Source of the DNA: Akkermansia muciniphila | GTDB lineage: Bacteria; Pseudomonadota; Gammaproteobacteria; Burkholderiales; Burkholderiaceae_C | Assembly: GCA_943331105.2 (NCBI GenBank) | Contig: CALQKH020000016.1 | Location: 1 to 64,000 of the forward strand | Reading direction: 5' to 3' | Length of the DNA: 64,000 nt | Position numbers and translations under genes: made by a program | Shown: positions 61,595-64,000 of the stretch, one piece after another | Layout: each line of letters starts with the position of its first letter | Position numbering within the stretch: the stretch's first letter is position 1 | Notes under the pieces: model-generated | What the model was told of the DNA's origin: nothing | Seen by the model: the letters and a program-made list of their open reading frames with translations, nothing else | The model's database searches: none

Positions 61595-62346
61595 GTCGCC
61601 TTTCGGTTGACCTCGGGTCGCTTGGACCGGGTTGGGGAATGGGTTAGGGGGCCTGACGTTTCCCTGATGTGCTTGGCTGCACCTTTGGTTGGGTCGGCCT
61701 TGGGCTGCAAAGCTTTCATCAGAAAATTGGCCAAACCGTGAGCGACCTCGTCGGCGGTCAGCAAGCCTTCCGGACGGTACCACTTGGGCAGCCAGTTGAT
61801 CGCGCCCAGCATGGCCAGACTGGCGAGCTTGACGTCATCACAGACATAGACGCCACGCTGAACGCCGGATTCGATCAATTGCCGCACGCCAGCTTCGAAT
61901 TCATCGCGTCGGGCCACGTACAGGCTGCGTTGCAGGGGTGTGAGGTTGTCCAGATCGGTCAGCAAGACGCTGCCAAAACCATTTGCCAGCATACCGGCGA
62001 TATGTTGAACGAGCAGGGCATGCAAAGGTTCATTCTGGCCAGAATGGCCCGCCAAAATGGCGTGGAGTGCGTCAAGGCTCAAGTCCATGCAACGCATGTG
62101 ACATTGGAAAAGGATGTCCTGCTTGTCCTTGAAATAGTAGTAAAGGTTGCCTTTGGTGATGCCCAGCTCGACGGCGATGTCTTTCATGGTCAAGTTGGAC
62201 AACCGTGTGTCGCGCAAGACCGTGCCAACGCTGTGCAGTATGGCGTCGCGGCGCGACCCCTTGGAAACCATGCGGCCAACCCAGCGTCCTGCTTTTTCCC
62301 CGCCAGAAATCGCTGGCAATGATTTTTTGGAGGAATTTGACAACAT
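61591..62346 (-). CDS. TetR-family transcriptional regulator
   Basis: 251 residues from ATG 62346; ATGs at 62358 and 62382 are also in frame. The N-terminal HTH has RRDAILHSVGTVLRDTRLSNLTMKDIAVELGITKGNLYYYFKDKQDILF. The long C-terminal domain (QRSLYVARRDEFEAGVRQLI) resembles regulators of acyl-CoA and aromatic catabolism. First gene of the operon that ends at 58092, divergent from a Bug protein, so autoregulation with a CoA ester or its acid as inducer is plausible. Confidence 0.88.
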   Translation of the reverse strand: MLSNSSKKSLPAISGGEKAGRWVGRMVSKGSRRDAILHSVGTVLRDTRLSNLTMKDIAVELGITKGNLYYYFKDKQDILFQCHMRCMDLSLDALHAILAGHSGQNEPLHALLVQHIAGMLANGFGSVLLTDLDNLTPLQRSLYVARRDEFEAGVRQLIESGVQRGVYVCDDVKLASLAMLGAINWLPKWYRPEGLLTADEVAHGLANFLMKALQPKADPTKGAAKHIRETSGPLTHSPTRSKRPEVNRKAT

Positions 62347-62476
62347 GGTCAAAATCATACATCGTGCTTGTGCCGCTTGCAAACTGCAGTGCCTGGTACC
62401 TCCCTGTAAGGCTGAAAAAGGAGGGCCTCAAGGACCACTGCGATGTCAATGAGAGTCATCAACTTAGGATTCGAAT

Positions 62477-63487
62477 ATGAAAAGTACTTGCGCATCATTG
62501 GTTCGTCCCTCACGCCTGGCCTTGCGGCTAAGCACGCTTCTTTTGACTTGCGCCGCCATGGTGGGGGTGCACAGCGCTGCTTGGGCGCAGCAGTACCCGG
62601 ATCGGCCGATCCGCATCGTCAACACCTTTCCTGCCGGCGGATCCGGCGATGCGGTTGTTCGCATCGTGATGGAAAAAGTTGGGCAGGCCCTTGGCCAGCC
62701 TTTTGTCATCGACACGCGCGCCGGCGCATCGGGTGCGATCGGTTCAGCGCACGTTGCCAAGGCCGCTCCTGACGGCTACACATTGGTATTGGGTACAGCC
62801 AGTACATTTGGCTCCAACTCCAGCACCCAAAAGAATTTGCCCTACGATCCGATCGCCGATTTCACGCCGGTCATCAACATGGCGACAACCCCTTTTTTCC
62901 TTTTGGTGAACCCGTCGGTGCCTGCTAGAAATCTGAGTGAGTTCATCAGTCATGCGAGCGCCAACAAAGGCAAACTCAACTTCGGTTCATTTGGCCCTGG
63001 CAGCTCTAACCACCTCGCCTATGAATTGCTCAAGCAGTCCACCAGTCTGGATATCGTGCACGTTCCTTACAAAGGTGGTGCCCCCCTCATCACCGCCTTG
63101 CTTGCGGGAGACATCCAGTCGTCGATGGATGTGTATGCGACATCCAACCAGCACGTCAAAGCGGGTAAATTCCGCGTGCTGGGTGTTGCCTCTGCGAACC
63201 GCTTTTCTTTGACTCCCGATGTACCGACATTGCGCGAACAAGGTCATGCCGTGGAGGGTGGAACCTTTTTTGCATTGCTTGGGCCGGCCAAAATGTCGCC
63301 GCAAATCGTCGCGACCTTGAACCGCGAAGTCAACAAAGTGCTGCAAATGCCTGATGTCCGAGAAAGGTTAGCCGCCATCGGTGTCGAGCCTGTCGGTGGC
63401 TCGCCAGAGGTGCTGGCCTCAACCGTCACCGCCGAAATTCAAAAGTGGGCTCGTCTGGTTCAGTCGCGCAATCTGAACTTTGATTAA
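62477..63487 (+). CDS. Bug/TctC-family periplasmic binding protein
   Basis: 336 residues. The signal peptide ends at AAWA-QQ and the mature protein starts with YPDRPIRIVNTFPAGGSGDAV, the family hallmark, with VIDTRAGASGAIGSAHVAKA and NLNFD at the C-terminus. Divergent from the TetR operon across 130 bases, it probably captures the acid that the PaaK-like ligase activates. No permease is nearby. Confidence 0.9.
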   Translation: MKSTCASLVRPSRLALRLSTLLLTCAAMVGVHSAAWAQQYPDRPIRIVNTFPAGGSGDAVVRIVMEKVGQALGQPFVIDTRAGASGAIGSAHVAKAAPDGYTLVLGTASTFGSNSSTQKNLPYDPIADFTPVINMATTPFFLLVNPSVPARNLSEFISHASANKGKLNFGSFGPGSSNHLAYELLKQSTSLDIVHVPYKGGAPLITALLAGDIQSSMDVYATSNQHVKAGKFRVLGVASANRFSLTPDVPTLREQGHAVEGGTFFALLGPAKMSPQIVATLNREVNKVLQMPDVRERLAAIGVEPVGGSPEVLASTVTAEIQKWARLVQSRNLNFD

Positions 63488-63894
63488 GCCGGTTTCTGTC
63501 AAGCAGTTGCTTGATCAGTACAGTGGCTGCTTTGTTGCCACCACCCGGTGAGTCGAACGCATCGTCATGGCGTTTAATAAAGGCGGCGTGCAAGACCAGC
63601 GGGTCTGCGCGATCGCCAGCGAGCTGGCCTGCGCCTGGGCCAGCTCGCCAAAACCGCCAAGCCACTCACACTTCAGCAGATCCGGCTCACGCAGTTGAAG
63701 GCCGTTGTGGATCGCCAGAAAGAGGCATTCAAGGGTGAGTGTGAGAGGCAAAAGCATCAACCAGAAGCCGAGCAGGTACGCCAGGGGCAGGGTGTTGATG
63801 GCGGCCAACGTGCGGTTCGAAATGTTTGGAGCCCGCCTGAAATCAGGGTATTCGCCTCGATGTATGGGTTGTTTTTGAAACCGCGGCGAAACGG

Positions 63895-63922
63895 ATGACA
63901 GGCGATGCAGAAATACTTTTTG
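63895..63922 (+). repeat. Dispersed repeat A, copy 2
   Basis: This 28-base stretch matches 55560-55587 with three mismatches. Here copy A stands only 9 bases before copy B, in the same orientation and order as in the first locus. Confidence 0.6.
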
Positions 63923-63931
63923 CCCTCAAAC

Positions 63932-63963
63932 CCAAGCCTGCCGCCACACGCTGTCGTCCTGCA
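63932..63963 (+). repeat. Dispersed repeat B, copy 2
   Basis: This 32-base segment matches 56038-56068 with four mismatches and one extra base. It lies close to the right end of the window. Confidence 0.6.
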
Positions 63964-64000
63964 TATCGCGCCAAGCAATGACCTGCACGGCCATGGAAAA

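Larger units (their letters stand above)
63488..64000. other. Right-end region without a supported gene
   Basis: Both strands hold only short open frames. One on the minus strand (63515-63808) starts with a hydrophobic AYLLGFWLMLLPLTLTLE segment, but it has no recognisable family and no clear ribosome-binding site. The last 110 bases carry second copies of repeats A and B. The stretch may be degraded coding DNA. Confidence 0.45.

Noticed and set aside
63515..63808. Minus-strand open frame with a hydrophobic start
   Set aside because: No family, no clear ribosome-binding site and overlapping alternatives; insufficient for a gene call.

Overview
The window reads as chromosomal DNA of a GC-rich (around 60% by eye) betaproteobacterium of the order Burkholderiales, probably family Comamonadaceae (Limnohabitans/Rhodoferax/Polaromonas-like). 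The reasons are an Entner-Doudoroff pair, many TRAP and Bug-type periplasmic binding proteins, a BktB-type thiolase, RhlE and EttA of the betaproteobacterial type, and dense head-to-tail genes with ATGA overlaps. The genus is an inference. I see no rRNA, tRNA, CRISPR array, intact insertion sequence or phage gene.

Layout. 1-5.4 kb holds housekeeping and redox genes: glutaryl-CoA dehydrogenase with a divergent LysR regulator, MsrA, an alpha/beta hydrolase lacking its catalytic His, PdxH, a ChaC-like cyclotransferase and a small Ala-rich membrane protein. 5.5-8.0 kb is edd-eda. 8.0-10.5 kb is a minus-strand run of a candidate halohydrin dehalogenase, glyoxalase I, a thioesterase and an SDR. 10.7-13.5 kb has a small zinc-ribbon protein, a RIO kinase, a DTW tRNA-modifying enzyme and a pirin. 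13.5-35 kb is a sugar-acid catabolic island. It contains dgoA-dgoK-kdgK, a DenD/IlvD-type pair divergent from a GntR regulator, a TRAP transporter and an enolase-superfamily dehydratase. It also contains a second TRAP operon with L-idonate dehydrogenase, 5-ketogluconate reductase, gluconokinase and a 2-ketoaldonate reductase-like enzyme, divergent from a LacI regulator. Matching palindromic operators lie in the two divergent intergenic regions. The routes converge on 6-phosphogluconate or 2-keto-3-deoxy acids, so edd-eda and dgoA-dgoK-kdgK probably serve as the common outlet to pyruvate and glyceraldehyde-3-phosphate.

35-54.4 kb mixes core and accessory genes: RhlE, a Bug protein, a DnaQ-like exonuclease, EttA, an HTH-receiver protein, an acyl-CoA synthetase, a luciferase-like monooxygenase, a MetE-core methionine synthase, a 2OG-Fe dioxygenase, BktB, an SDR, two cytochromes c without a dehydrogenase partner, a GNAT, DusC, an Hpt protein and a NUDIX hydrolase. 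54.5-64 kb looks more accessory. It has a MFE2-type SDR, a lone DUF1883 protein in a gene-poor pocket, NDH-2, a frameshifted thioesterase pseudogene, and a TetR-headed operon (two MaoC-like proteins, a RidA-like protein, a PaaK-like CoA ligase, an unusual SDR) divergent from a Bug protein. A pair of short imperfect repeats appears in the gene-poor pocket and again at the right end of the window.

The most promising leads are the halohydrin dehalogenase candidate (both diagnostic motifs exact), the LacI operator pair controlling a TRAP-fed idonate/ketogulonate operon, and the uncharacterised CoA-ligase/MaoC/RidA operon near the right end.
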